A stretch of 64,000 nt of DNA from Malachius bipustulatus (GCA_910589415.1 OU342630.1:89896186-89960185); one strand, 5' to 3'; positions 32,291 to 44,705 are shown, counted from the first letter of the stretch. Translations and numbers: made by a program. The notes: a model not told the origin generated them from the sequence alone.

Positions 32291-35200
32291 TTAGGAATTT
32301 CTGCTGACTTTTGCAGAAGATACTAACATCGCTGCTCTAGAAGAACTATTGTTCCATTGCTCCTCTTTTAGTAACATCGATTCCTGGAGCGCGGAATTCG
32401 TTTCACCACATTCTGCATTTGCTTTACAATCAGCAAAATCTTGCTGAATAATTTCTCGTTTGCCTTGAATAGTTTCTTTTTCTCTCGGAGAAGTATTTTC
32501 AGCATTTGAAATATGAACTTTTACATTTTCACAATATTTTCTATCACATTTGCAATGGCAACAACATTCACTTAAATTCTGTTTGTAAATAATACTATCT
32601 TTATCTGATTCTAAAGGAAATATTTCTGTTTGATACATGCGAATATTTCTAGCAAATAAGTGATCACCAGCTTTACTCCACAAGGCACGAGTGTGGCGTT
32701 TTTCTATGTAACCATTTTTGCAATATGATCGGGGAGTGGCACTTTGACTCTCGTCGCTAGAATTTTTATCGTCATATAATTTATTTCCTCTCAGTCTTTG
32801 TCGAAGTTTCTTCCTCTGATACAGCGGATCTTTTTCACTTTGCTTCACGTACCTTGTTGGTGGTCTATTAGCACCCCACTTAGGTCTCTCGACAATTTGC
32901 TCCCTATTAAGGTCTTCATTACGCGATCTTCTATCTCGTCTACTGCTTCGCGTCTCATACGACAATTCAAGATTATGTAATTTTTCTCTCAAATATGCTT
33001 CTTTATTTAAATTTGATTCTGATTGATCAACCCGAATGAAATCAGTATATTCTGTTTGCGTGCTGCTATCGGATACGAATTTGGACCTATTTCTGAGAAC
33101 TGTAGGAGTTAGTACTCTATTTTCTGTTCTTGCTGACGATTGTAAAGTTTTATCAGTAGTAATAGGCATCGGTACCGCTATTGGTATGGCTACATGCGTT
33201 GTTGGATTCACACTTGGTACTAATAAAGCATATTGCATGGTCTGATAATTTTCCAAGTTTGACTGGAGCAACAGAGCTACGCTTTCATTTCTTGAAGTGG
33301 CCGCTGGTGTTGTTATATTTATATTATTTTTTTTTGCCTGTGCTAAGTTTTCTATCTTAGACTGGCATTCTGATTTAATATTCTCTTGCATTATTGTTAT
33401 ATCGCTTGTATTTAATATTTCCTCCTGGGATGCTGTATTTACAAGTTTTGCATTGTTTGGTAATTGGTTACTTTCATTTTCTAAGTTATTCATTTTTTCG
33501 AAGTTGTTTTGGATTATGTGATTGGCATTTTTATTTATATTACTTTCGCTCTCTAGAATTGGAGTATTGACTTCTGATGATGCAATTTTCGAAACAGCAC
33601 TGTCAGCTTTGTGCCTAGGAGTCTTCTCCTTTTCCACAATGCATTCCAATAAATTAACGCTACTGTTTTTGAGCAGTTTTGTGTTCCTTAGTTTCATTTT
33701 TTCTAAGCGAGCTTCTTTTTCTGCTACCTCAATAGCTTCTTGAATTGCCTTCTTTCTTTTTCTTTCCCTTTCTTTCTTCTCTTCTAACAACAAAATTTCC
33801 TGTTCTCTGCGTTTCCTTTCAATTTCTTGTTCCCGCTCTATTCGAAGCTCCTCTTCATATTCTTCCCGTATTCTTTTTTCTTTTTCCTCTTTACGTTTTT
33901 GTTCTCTCTCTTCTAATTGCTTTTTAATGGCTTCTTGATGATCTAAGGCAGCCTGACGTCTTCGTTCTCTTTCTGTTACATCAGTTTGGTTCAAAGGATT
34001 GTGCTGCCCTCTAACGAAAGACCTTTAGCAAATGAAAATAAAAATTAGTCTGAAAGTTTCTACTATGGTTATACCAATTTTGAACATTGTACCTGGAAGA
34101 ACCTCCATTTGAGCTATTAGTATTTGGTCTCTCACACTCATTACAATCTTGTTGTGGTGATTCAGCCGGCGACGTATTGGATACAACTATTTCAGCGTCA
34201 CTTTCTAGACCTCTTTTCAGCCAACCAGGAGGTTCGCTTGTATTGGTCTTTCCGCAAACAACCATTTTGTCGTTCCACTTTGGTCTGTCGTCCCGCAAAC
34301 TTGAGGAAGACTCATAGCCTGTATGATGCCAATTCATATTGTTTTGGGGATATTCCGGAGATACGTTAGCGTTATCGCTACCATAACCTGGAGAGACTTG
34401 GATTAATGCTGATATACGTTCTTTATTGTTAAGTGGTAGGTACCTGAAGTTTCCCCACCGAAGTCTCTATCGTATTTTTCGGTCGAATTATACTGATTCT
34501 TATAAAGCGGTGGTAAACTTGATCGTCTAGGGGTTGAATTGCTATTCTTTTTTGAAAAAGAGTTGCAACTACCCGCAGCTGATACACCATATAAATGTTT
34601 CGTTCTGCTATAACAGAAATACTTATCATTACCATCTCAAAAATTATTAGGATATAATATAACCTTTATAAAAACCCTTATTAAAATGTTTGAAAAAATA
34701 TTATTGCGCCTATTCTTATTATTTTATACATTGCCAATGGTATATAATACTATTGTAGGTATATATTTACAAACAGCCTGTTTACATATGAGTGACTGTC
34801 ACCCGACAGCCGAGTGACGTGTACACCTTGGATACCTACAGGGTCTTCCTCATTTCAGAGCTTACTATGGGTGATGTTTACTATACAGAAAACATGCGCT
34901 ATTTTGGGGCCATCTTAGAATCCGTGAAATATACAAGATATATATGACCGTTTCTGAGTACGTTATCCTGGAAAAACTCAAAAACTCCAATTTTTTCTTT
35001 CCTCAATAGCTCCTTTATCGTTTGAAGTTTCAATTTGAAAGTTGGTGTTTTGACATTGTTTAACATTCTGCATTTATTGGTGTTATTTGATTATTTTTAC
35101 GACTCCGAAGATAATATGATAGATATGATAGTCAACTTTCTTTTTCCTTATGGACACCATATTGGATTATTTTGACAAAAGTACAGAGAATTATTCTGTG

Positions 35201-37825
35201 TACAACGGCACACCTAATTATATTTTTTTGTCAAATAATATGTTAGATATTTTCAAACAATTTCAGCAGCCAAAACGTTAAGCACGGTGCAGTACAACTT
35301 CCAAATTTAAACTTAAAATAAAGGAGTCATTGAGAAAATAAAAAATGGAGTTTGTCAGTTTTTCAAGGTATTTCAGGAACGGTCACAGATATCTTGTATG
35401 TCTTGACGGATTCGAGATGGTCACAAAAAATGCACAATATTTTCTTTAATTTAATCAACTCTGTATCTCTTTATTAGAGTTTATATAGTGAGCTCTGAAA
35501 TAAGGAACAGCCTGTATAGGTACATTTTACCTTAATTGATATACAGGGTGTTCTACAAGCTCTATGACATTGTATCTATGACATCTTGATTTTAAACATA
35601 TTTTTTTTAATAAACATGAGTCCGATTCGTTTTTGTTTAGAAGTTACAAGCATTTAACCTTTATTAACAATCAACAATAAAAATTTAAATTAAATGATAA
35701 TCACAAAACTTAAGACTATAAAAATTGTTCGAAATGTCCACCCTCAGCTTGAATGCAAGCCTCACATCGACGAACTAAAGATTCGGTCACCCGAAGAATG
35801 AGATTTGGATCATTTCTTATTTGGTTAGCTGCATCTTGAATTCTTTCAAGTAACTGCTGATGGGTAGCGATTTCAACATGGTAGACCAGCTGCTTCATGT
35901 GTCCCCATAAATAAAAATCCAGAGGATTCAGATCGGGAGAACGAGGTGGCCATGAATCCATGATATTGGACCTCCTTGACCTATCCATTTATTCGGGAAA
36001 TGTTCATTTAGCCAAGCAGCAACTTGTCTTCCTCTATGTGGTGGTGCACCGTCATGCTGATACCACATATTTTGAATAATATTGAGTTGCACGTCATCAA
36101 TAAACTCTAAAAGGTCGTGTTCTAAGAAATGTCTATAAAGATCTGCATTTAAACGATCATTTAGAACATGCACAGGTAATAAATTATTGTTGAAAATGCC
36201 ACCCCAAACGTTGACACTGAATCGTTGCTGAAATCGTCTTGGTCTAATTGCAAGTGGATTTTGCAACGCCCATACATGTTCATTATGATTATTATTTATG
36301 CCATCCCTAGTAAAGCACGCTTCATCAGACCACATGACGAGCGAAATAAATCTATCATTTTGTGCTTGTTGCTGAAGTAACCAGCGACAAAATCCTAATC
36401 GCTGTGGGGCATCTCCAGCATGCAATGCCTGTACATTTTGGCGATGAAACGGGTGTAACATTTCTCTGTTCAATACACGCCATACAAAATTCGGTGATAC
36501 ATGAAAGTTACTAGAAATACGCCGAACACTGATTGAAGGGTTATCGAGGACAGCATCTATCACATTTTCTTCATCTTGTACATTTACTTCAGTAGGGCGA
36601 ATAGCCTTCTTTGGAGCGGGATTACCTGCTTCTCGAAGTGTACGAAATGATGCACTAAACACCGTGTGGGCAGGTTGATGTCTATTTGGATACCAGCGTC
36701 GGTATTCTTGAGCAGCTTGTCTGGCGTTACCATTGGAATACCCATATACAAACACAATATCTGCATATTCCTCAGTCGAGAATAAATGCATTTTTTATTT
36801 ATAACTTTCACACGAAATATCTAATAAATAATTAAAATGACACTAACAATTATTATTGTCATAACAACCGATATTTCTATTTATCAGCCTACGTTTTTCA
36901 TTGAAGTAAGTGTATATTTTATAAGTGTACATTGGTTGACATAATGTCTTAGTGACATAGCGACTTAGTGTCACTTCCTGGTTGACTGAAAAAATTACGA
37001 TTCTTTAAATGCTTGTAACTTCTAAACAAAAACGAATCGGACCCATGTTTATTAAAAAAAAAAATGTTTAAAATCAAGCAACCTACCATCTGTCAAAGTT
37101 TGTCATAGAGCTTGTAGAACACCCTGTAGTTAGGCACTATATTATTATGATAAATTTAGCTAGAACAGTTTTGATTGAAAGCAGTGGGCTACGCTACCAC
37201 CTTTGACCGGCCCCACAATCGCCCCATATAATAAGTAAATTACCGAGACTATTTTTTCTGGGAACATTTCTCGTTTCTACGTAAATTATTAATGGTGAGG
37301 AATTTAGATAGAGCGACATCCGCGATATCATTTGCAACACTCTTTGAATATTTATGGGGTCTTTCAATCGATAGTATAACTACTGAGAACAGTGACATGT
37401 GTACAATGTGTACCTAATGATCGGCGGTGAACATCTTCAATTAGTATTTGAATAAGTACTTATTTGTTTTTTGTATTTTTTATTTTTACTTCTTCTTTGT
37501 GCTGCATCTCTATTATCGTTATATCGATTCCGTATTGAAACGTCTAAATTGAGCCGCCCTGTTTGCGATTGCTGTGCGAGTGCACCCAGAAAAGCATCAC
37601 GGTTCACTATTATGATTTTACCTTCCTATTTGTGTATCAAAATAGTCTTCTCTAGCAGTTCCCCAGGGAGCACCTAGTCTTGCCATTTCTTCTATAAAAA
37701 TATGTTTGCATTATCAAATAGTTCTCATCTATGCATGTAAATTTAAATATTATACCTCTTTCTTTCGCCCACTGTTGCTTCTTTTTTTCTAATAGAGACA
37801 TTGGCTTATCAAAGTATTTTGACAT
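32291..37825 (-). CDS. CCDC66: CCDC66-like coiled-coil protein
   Basis: In vertebrates CCDC66 is a microtubule-binding centrosome, centriolar satellite and cilium protein. Five minus-strand exons (37825-37756, 37691-37622, 34607-34444, 34387-34093, 34022-32291) join in frame to 776 aa. Seen in order: an N-terminal KKKQQWAKEREEMARLGAPW and AREDYFDTQIG block; a Ser/Asn-rich linker; PPGWLKRGLE; then SFVRGQHNPLNQTDVTERER opening the CCDC66 domain, a long highly charged coiled coil (about residues 200-320, HQEAIKKQLEEREQKRKEE). A further conserved-looking RPKWGANRPPTRYV segment follows, then a divergent C-terminus with a short Cys/His patch (ECCCHCKCDRKYC). The exon 4 acceptor is uncertain: 34387 gives a 56-base intron, 34408 would give 35. 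The 3.0-kb intron 2 holds a MITE and a Tc1/mariner-type element. Confidence 0.85.
34839..35514. mobile_element. TA-flanked long fold-back MITE
   Basis: The ends are CAGGGTCTTCCTCATTTCAG and the inverted CAGGCTGTTCCTTATTTCAG, flanked by TA. Long arms continue inward: 'GCCATCTTAGAATCCGTGAA' near 34910 pairs with 'TTGACGGATTCGAGATGGTC' near 35403. It is non-coding. Related arms occur at 46690-47073 and 58250-58345. It lies in intron 2 of the CCDC66-like gene. Confidence 0.75.
35544..37126 (-). mobile_element. Tc1/mariner-superfamily transposon, near-complete
   Basis: 1583 bases with 26-bp perfect ends (starting CAGGGTGTTCTACAAGCTCT) and a TA target duplication at 35542-35543 and 37127-37128. 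After a short mismatch the inverted repeats resume (AATAAACATG.GTCCGATTCG), so each terminal repeat is ~120 bases. It carries one transposase gene on the minus strand, broken by an 8-base duplication. It is inserted in intron 2 of the CCDC66-like gene, in the same orientation as the gene. Confidence 0.9.
35716..36791 (-). pseudogene. DDD transposase with single frameshift
   Basis: Starts at ATG 36791 (MHLFSTEEYADIVFVYGYSN), an N-terminal helix-turn-helix of the insect transposase type (DUF4817-like), followed by a second HTH (ISVRRISSNFHVSPNFVWRV). The catalytic core shows MWSDEACF (first Asp), WYQHDGAPPH (second Asp) and RSPDLNPLDFYLWG (third Asp). About 41 residues separate the second and third Asp once the break is ignored. 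Near 35970 the word ATTCATGG is present in excess (TCATGGATTCATGG), an 8-base tandem duplication that shifts the frame; the last ~90 residues lie in another frame down to 35716. Otherwise there are no stops, so the element is young. Confidence 0.85.
37127..37621 (-). other. CCDC66 intron 2, element-free part
   Basis: About 500 bases between the transposon and exon 2 of the CCDC66-like gene. A T-rich ORF on the other strand has no recognisable content. Nothing else is seen. Confidence 0.4.
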
Positions 37826-38439
37826 TAAATAACTCACTCCACTTTAAATAGTTTTAATAACAATTTACGATAGAGATCTATTTTATTTCTATTATTGCTT
37901 CTGAGACAATGCTAGAAAACTACAAAGAATTATTATAATTATTCGAAAACAAACTGTTGCAATAGGTGGTACCTACCAAAATATATTATACTTACAAATA
38001 CAAAAATGTGAATATGTACTTAGGTACATTAGGTACGTAGATTTAAGAAAATAGGCGAAGTTACTAATATCATTTGATTGAAAACTTTTATGTAATTCTG
38101 ACTTTATAATTCACCCCATGAATCTATTGGAGGGCTGCCTTCCTAATTCCACGGAAACAAAATATTCCTGAAATGTCAAAGCAATTAATTTATTAGCGAC
38201 TTATTTTGTTTTTACAGTTTTACAGATTCAATGAAGACATTAATTTTTTGGTATGTGTACAAAGTTTGAAACAACATTCGTAATTCCGATAAACCTATAC
38301 ACTATACGCACAAATGAAAGTGTCGTAAAATTTTGCCTGATTTTGGGGATAACTTTCGAAATTCCCATGGGATTTTCCGAGTCCCCGGTTTTCGTACCCC
38401 CGTACCCAAATTTTGCATCATCCCTTCTCTTTCCTCTAC

Positions 38440-39316
38440 TTCAATTTCATACTGCTCCATACATACTCTATCGGATTCATACCCGCAGACAAGAGTGGCC
38501 AGTCCATTCTCTCAATGCCGTGGTTTCTCACTTACGATTTGAGCTCGACGGGGTGTAGCATTGTCGTCAACAAGAATAATGTTATTGCCGAAATTTTTAG
38601 CTTAAGGAACCACGACATCTCTTATAAAAAAAACAAATCGCTATTTCTGTATATCGTTCACCATTCATGCTCTGCTCTCTCAAAATCACCAGTTCACTTC
38701 TCCCATTCATGGTAATTCCACCTCAGACAGTCACTCCTTCACCTCCAAAAGCCACCGCTTGCCCTCCATGTTTTCTTCCACACACCTTTCATTTCTTTTA
38801 CGGCATACCAAAACCCATCCGATGGAAACAAATTAAGCCTACCTTCATCCGTAAACAAGCACCTACTCCATTTAGCTATATCCCAGGGTTGGTGATATTC
38901 ACCCCAGGCATATGCCCTTCGATTAGCCCTATGCTCATGCACTGGACTTAATGATTGGTAAGCAGACCGTCGTTTAGCGCTAAGACCGAATTTATAGAGT
39001 CGATTCATGACCGTTTGGACCGATAGTCACTATTATAGTGAAGTCATTCAACAACTTGCAGTGGCGGTGTGCGTTCGGTGCACAATCATTTTTCTTATAA
39101 TTCTGTCCTGGGTTGTTGTTGTTGTTTTTCGTCTAATTCCATCTCTTGAGCGATAGTGGATTCCGCCATTTCTCAATCGCTCTTTCGATGGTCCTTGCTG
39201 AGCAGTTCAACACAACTCTGCAATGTTTCGTATGGAAGCTCCGCCGTCTGCCTTCTGCCATTCTTTGAACGATGGTCAATTGTTCGCGAGACAAGAAAGG
39301 CATTTTAAAAACCAAA
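38440..39316 (-). pseudogene. Decayed Tc1-like transposase
   Basis: The minus strand shows, in broken frames, an N-terminal MPFLSREQLTIVQRMAEG helix (about 39305) and a CSARTIERAIEKW HTH piece. A core piece follows: LYKFGLSAKRRSAYQSL ... WSRCLFTDEGRLNLFPSDG (first catalytic region, about 38860). Then come a DDNATPRRAQIV box (second Asp, about 38560) and an MNPIEYVWSSMKLK piece (third region, about 38450). Several stops and frame changes separate them. No clear terminal repeats were found. Confidence 0.75.
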
Positions 39317-39834
39317 CTGATGCTATTGAAAATAAAATATCAGACAATCTAGTGATTGCTACATTTTGGTAATGATGGTTAAGAACAATTCTCTCGTAAG
39401 AGCGCTGATTCTACCTGAAAACGTACAGATGTTATTTGTTTGTTGTTTCAACATTTTTCATTTCGTGTCAACAAGAAAATTCTTAAATTGTTCACAAAAA
39501 TGAAAGGTAGTTCGGAGACAAGTTGATTTTTATTCAGTTTTCCTCCCAAAACCTGTGTCCAGAAGAAATTTAAATTTGAGTAATTTTGTTTGCAGACTTT
39601 TGTTTTTAATGTTTGTTCTGAGTCAATTTTATCTCTGGATTTTCTTGCTTGAAGTTTTGGCTTCAATATGAGTCTAAAATTTCCAAAATCGGTGGGCGAG
39701 CGAAAAAGTTATGCACGTCAAGAGGAAAAAGTTGATTTTTTGAAATCACCTTGTAAATACAGGTGTCAAATCAAAAATTTTAAAACTGCTCAGTTGTGAG
39801 ACATGAAACTTCGGAAGCTCATTAGGACTTTCAT

Positions 39835-39981
39835 GCCCGTATTCACAAACGATAATTACCAAATAATTACGTAATCAGTTATGTCCATCTCATTCTAATG
39901 CAAATGAACTGTATATTTCCATCACATTCATTTAATTATTTTCGAGATATTACTGGACCAGGACGCTTTGTGAATATGGGC
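39835..39981. mobile_element. Short MITE, GCCCGTATTCACAAA ends
   Basis: The ends GCCCGTATTCACAAA and TTTGTGAATATGGGC are inverted over 15 bases with one or two mismatches; the total is 147 bases. Same terminal words as the element at 2457-2621. Confidence 0.6.
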
Positions 39982-39986
39982 ATAAG

Positions 39987-41372
39987 ACTCGTAAGACATT
40001 TGGGAAACAGGGGTACGAAAACCGCGGAGTATGATTTTGCACTCCTTTACATACCAACCTGTAGAAAATTTGTTGACAGTTTTTTTGAGTTCAGATCCAA
40101 TAAATCAGAAAAATGAAGAATATACCGAATACACGGAAATCCCTTGTGCATTTCGAAAGTTATTCCCAATCAATTATTCCCCCCAAATATTTGTGGATAC
40201 TTGCATGGTATTAAAAACACATTTTGCTTTATTTTTATTTGTGTAAACGAATGTTTCAACGATGTATTATAAATCAGAGGGCTGTGAATAAAAAATAAAT
40301 GCTTATTTTTGAATGAAACATTCTCTCAAACGACACGGGGTAGTGACAGCAGCAAAGTTAATTAAACAACATTGAACTTTAATAATATAATAATATACAG
40401 GGCTTTCCGTTAAAAAATGTGCTTTGGTGAATATCTCGAGAAAGCGCGGATGCTGAATTTACTTGATTGTTTTTGTGATTTGAATCAGCAGAAACACGCC
40501 ACTTTTTGCTGATTTAACTAACTAAAATAGCTCAAATAATAATGAACTTAACAAATGGTGATCGAAGTTTAAATGGTCCACCCACTTTGAAGCAAAATTC
40601 AAATTCATTCGAAACAAAGTGTCTATGAGTTCTATATGCAGGCTTATTTTCTCTAATTTTGGCATATAAAGGTGGACTTAATTTTCAAATGTTTCAAATT
40701 ATTAAGTAAAATTTTGTACGAAACACATAATGCTTTTTTGTGTAAAGTGAGTCGTTTTGCGCGACCTATTTTACCCGCTTTTTCAGATTTTGGAATTCTC
40801 TTCCTGAATCAAGAAGGTTAGCACGGGATTAATTATTTACCATACAAAATCCCTATTGAAATTTGAAATACCTTTCCTTATTTTAATTCACGTGTCAAAT
40901 ATCTACTGTAGTCATAGGTACATATTCTCACGGATAATATTAAAAAATATATATTTAATTCTTAAGTTCAAAATTTATTATGCATAGGCAGGTAGAGTTC
41001 TGTTCATATAAATCTGAGACAGTTTTAATTTTCTACTGTAAATGTGGCTTATAAATTGAACAATGTAGGGGTTTCCATAGTGTCAGCGAATATATGACAA
41101 TATGACAGTCTATTTTATTTGTCAAAAAATTTAAACTTCAAAAAATAAAAATTATATTTCTCATTTTTAAGTTCATTGTTTGCGATTAATAACTCTTACA
41201 CCTCTTGTTACTGCAATAAATTATAATAAATTTCCTTTTGTTGAGTATCGCCAAAAGATTCAATGAAATCAAGTAACATTATATCTAAACATGCCTGATA
41301 GTCACAAATACAACTTGTATAAATACAAGTTGTCCCAGTTTTATTTGAACAGTACTGTACATATTATCGGTT
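39987..41372. other. Intergenic sequence with one orphan MITE end
   Basis: A/T-rich with no credible gene. TACAGGGCTTTCCGTTAAAA near 40397 looks like one end of a TA-flanked fold-back element, but no partner was located. Confidence 0.35.
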
Positions 41373-41376
41373 TTAA

Positions 41377-42399
41377 CCCTTTCACTACCAGGAGATTTCC
41401 TGGTGGCAAAAAAAATTTTTTTCATAAGACTTTAGTTCCATTAGATCATAGAAATGGGAAAATATTTTTTTTTTTTTTTTGAATATTTCCTAGATGGAAA
41501 AAAAAATTGTCCACGATCATGTACAAATTGAGTGAACTATCATTTTCAGTTTTTTAGTTGGCTGATTTATAAATTTGTTTCGACACGTTTTGGATGATTT
41601 TTTTTAATGCAAAGAATCTAAATTCGTTTATAAAAACTTTATTAAACATAACATTTTTATTATGTTTTTTTTTTATTATGTAAATATAAAAAATGTATAG
41701 TTTTATTATGTAAAATACAATTTTACAAAATAACAAAAAAAAACAAATAAAAAAAAAGAAAATTAACTCATGTAGGTACACCGATTATTTTAGGTGGAAA
41801 GTTCTGAAACAATTTCTGGTTTTGCTCACATTTAAATGATACACCTGTAAAAAATATAAATATTTTTGAAGATATAAGTAGCTGAAGCTTTTTAGACATA
41901 ACTAAATTCACATTACTTTCAATATACCTACTCCATGTAATGAAGTGCTACAAATTATCCTCTCACTCTGTATGTCCATGATCATGGACAACATAAATTA
42001 CCTTTGATTCTATTTGTACATGATCATGGACATTCATGAATGTGATGATATATAATTGGTTTTTCTACACATATGGTTGAAATAATCAATTATTACTTTG
42101 GTTTAACAATCATAAAGTCGATTAAAGTCATAAAATTAAATAGAACTAATATAAAAATAGGAAAAAAAAGATAAATGTTGAGAGCAACTTACCTGATAAA
42201 GCACTAGCAAACTCGGCCATGTTTATTTTTGAGGAAACTTATCAATATAACTCACAGATGGCGTTGATACTGCGAGAAATGAATAAATAGATGTCCAAGA
42301 TCATGTACAAATTGAGATTGGTTAGTGTATTTGATTTTCTTTCTCTTTATCAGTCTCTAAATATTATGTACATGATCATGGACATCAGTAGTGAAAGGG
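41377..42399. mobile_element. piggyBac-like non-autonomous element
   Basis: The 1023-base element is flanked by TTAA on both sides (41373-41376, 42400-42403). Its ends are CCCTTTCACTACCAGG and, inverted, CCCTTTCACTACTGAT: 12 matching bases in the CCYTTTNMCTGCC pattern of piggyBac elements. Inside are five copies of a 16-base near-palindrome of type GTCCATGATCATGGAC (41509, 41974, 42016, 42293, 42368). Two of these extend into the direct repeat GATCATGTACAAATTGAG. No full transposase is present, but a small spliced ORF is (41768-42220). Confidence 0.8.
41768..42220 (-). pseudogene. Mini two-exon ORF inside piggyBac-like element
   Basis: Minus strand: ATG at 42220 in good context (AAACATGGCCG) opens MAEFASALSG, ending at a consensus donor (TTATCAG|GTAAGT) after 28 bases (42220-42193). 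A TTTTTACAG acceptor starts exon 2 (41844-41768), which reads in frame to TGA, for a total of 34 aa. It is probably the spliced 5' remnant of a transposase gene left after internal deletion. A short expressed peptide cannot be excluded. Confidence 0.4.
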
Positions 42400-42403
42400 T
42401 TAA

Positions 42404-42900
42404 AATAAATAGCAAACCAGAACAAGTTACAATATTTCATGTAAGTAGGTGAATTATTTTTTATTTGCGAAATATTTAGGATTTAGGTATAGGTATGGTA
42501 TCTCCTATTTATTTCATAAGGATAATTATTATTAGCAGAAGTTTGAAATGATACGGGTTCCGTCATTTGGAATTGATTCGTATTACGTACCTATGTTTGC
42601 GTAATTTACCATTACCTAACATTAAAGAAGACGATTATTGCACCGAATTTCAAAAACCTCGCTTTCGCTCACGTCAAATAAGACATGCATTAAATCCCCT
42701 CATGCTGACTAGGATTGAGAAATTTGAGAGTTCGGACATTTCGGGGTAATTTTGGAAGATGGAGGGAAAGAAGAAAAAATATCATTGTGATCTCCGCTCT
42801 TAAAAACGGGAGTAAACAGTTTCCCTAATTTTTTTAATACTTGTGGCTATTTTAGTCTCTGGGGAAAGACAACCCCCGGGGGTAAGTAACAGGTCTCCGA
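42404..42900. other. Unassigned intergenic sequence
   Basis: About 500 bases. Nothing recognisable is seen on either strand. Confidence 0.35.
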
Positions 42901-42914
42901 ATGTCCAAATGTCT

Positions 42915-43575
42915 TCCAGTCTTCCAGTGGCGTCGACATTCAGGTTTTTATTTTTATTTTTTACCCTCTTTTCCCTCCCTATCTTTTACGCAGCTGACTT
43001 TTTTTCCATTGAAAAAATCATTATCCGATTGCTCTCATACATTTTAAAATAAAAAGTATTCCCTAATTTTTTTCATACGGTCCACGGTTTTTGAGATATT
43101 TGAAGTTTTCTCAATAAATGCCACTAATCTAATGTTTAGGGTTGGAGTCACTTTTTTCTCCCTGTCTTTCACGCCACTGACTTTATTGCAAACATTATTC
43201 ATTAGCCCATGGATTTTAGAACAAAAAAGTATTCTCTAGAGCTTTTTCCATACGACGCACTGTTTTTGAGATATTTGAAGTTTCCTCAGGCAATGTCACT
43301 AATCATGAATAATAACAATATGTATGCATAAAAATTCTAGTCGAATAAATTTTTGAAATCAATAATTTTGCAATGTAAATGCCTCAACATTATTACTTGA
43401 GAAAATTTAAAATATCTCAAAAACGATGAGGCGTGTGAAAAAAGCTGATGGACAATTTCTTATTCCAAAAATGCATGGGCTATTGCACAAGGGTTTTGTT
43501 TTTACAATAAAGTCAGTGGCGTAAAATATAGGGAGGGAAAAGCGGCTTCAGCCCTGACTATCTACGTCACTGAAA
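42915..43575. repeat. Tandem plus inverted ~183-bp repeat
   Basis: Two tandem units in the left half start near CTGACTTT at 42994 and 43177, 183 bases apart. Each runs through ATACG-YSCACNGTTTTTGAGA to GATATTTGAAGTTT. A third copy is inverted at about 43390-43530 (AAATATCTCAAAAACGATGAGG ... AGTCAGTGGCGTAAAATA). The whole forms an asymmetric fold-back. It is non-coding. Confidence 0.6.
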
Positions 43576-44125
43576 GACATCTACAAAATATGAAATATAT
43601 ACCCAAATTAAAAAGCTTTGTTTGCTTATTGTTCGTGCCGCGTTTCATCAAAGTCGGCTTAAATCTGCGTGAGTTATAACCAAAAACTTTTAAATTTTTT
43701 GAAACTTGAATTTTTTTCATTTTGAGCTGAAATTAATTTTTTTAACTTATATTATTTATGCGAGGAACTACCCCTTTAAATTTGGCCCTATATCTCTGAA
43801 ACACATATTACTAAAACTGGAGCAAAAAAACTGGGTGCATGGTTTTTAGGGTTAACGGGTAGTTAAAGCAGAGGGGTAGGAAATCGTGTTTCCGTCCCCC
43901 AAACAGGGGGTGTAATCACATCATATTTAGACTCGATTCGCCAGAAACGATTCCGAAACGATCCGAACGCGAATGTAGGTTTACACAAGCCTGCCGATTT
44001 TGTCAATAAAGTTGCGATGTCGCAAATCTGTCATCATAAATAGGTAAATAAAAGGCGATGCAAGGATAAGTGTAGCAAAATTGAAAACTTTAAATTACAC
44101 AATTAACAGGGGTAGCTATACAGGG

Positions 44126-44705
44126 TGCTTAAAAACAAGATTGTGTCGGAAAATGAAAGGTCCTTGGCGCGTTCTGAGAAAAAAGTTCCCATTAACATGG
44201 TTCAGCAAACGTACCGTTTTCAAGATACACATGGTGTAAAATATTTTTTTTCAGTTATTTGACGATATCTCAGGAACCGTTTGAGATATAAAGCTGAAAT
44301 TTTTTACATATCATGGGTATCATTAATAGTATGTACTAACATTTCTAAGGGCTAATTATTTTTTTTATATGGCAGTGAAACAAATGATAAAAAAATTATC
44401 AAAAACAAAAAAAAATGTTTTTGTCTACAACAAAACATATTGCTACATTTATGCTTTTCATCATAAAATGCTGGTTTTCTCGAAAACAGTTACAATCCTG
44501 TCATAATGCCAATTTTCACAGTGTCGTCAAAAAAATTTCATGCAACCCCAAAATCATGCAACCCCCAAAAGTAATATTAACGATGAGATGCGTATTATAC
44601 AAGAATTCAGTTTTATATCTCAAACGGTTCCTGAGATATTGTAAATAAACAGAAAAAAATGTTTTGACATGTATGTCAAAAATGGTGGGCTTGCGGACCC
44701 ATGAC
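44126..44705. mobile_element. Fold-back element, right end lost
   Basis: The left end CAGGGTGCTTAAAAAC follows TA. The arm word GATATCTCAGGAACCGTTTG (about 44264) is inverted at about 44620 (CAAACGGTTCCTGAGATATT). The right arm resembles that of the element at 49659-50160 (GCGGACCCATG versus GCGAACCCATG) but then diverges, so the right terminus is truncated. Confidence 0.6.

Noticed and set aside
33036..33927. Plus-strand ORFs of 60-75 codons
   Set aside because: They are shadows opposite the long coiled-coil exon of the CCDC66-like gene; their composition is the complement of Glu/Lys/Arg codons.
34388..34443. A 35-base intron (acceptor at 34409) in the CCDC66-like gene
   Set aside because: It also keeps the frame, but 35 bases is below the usual minimum for insect introns. 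The acceptor giving 56 bases has a better pyrimidine tract.
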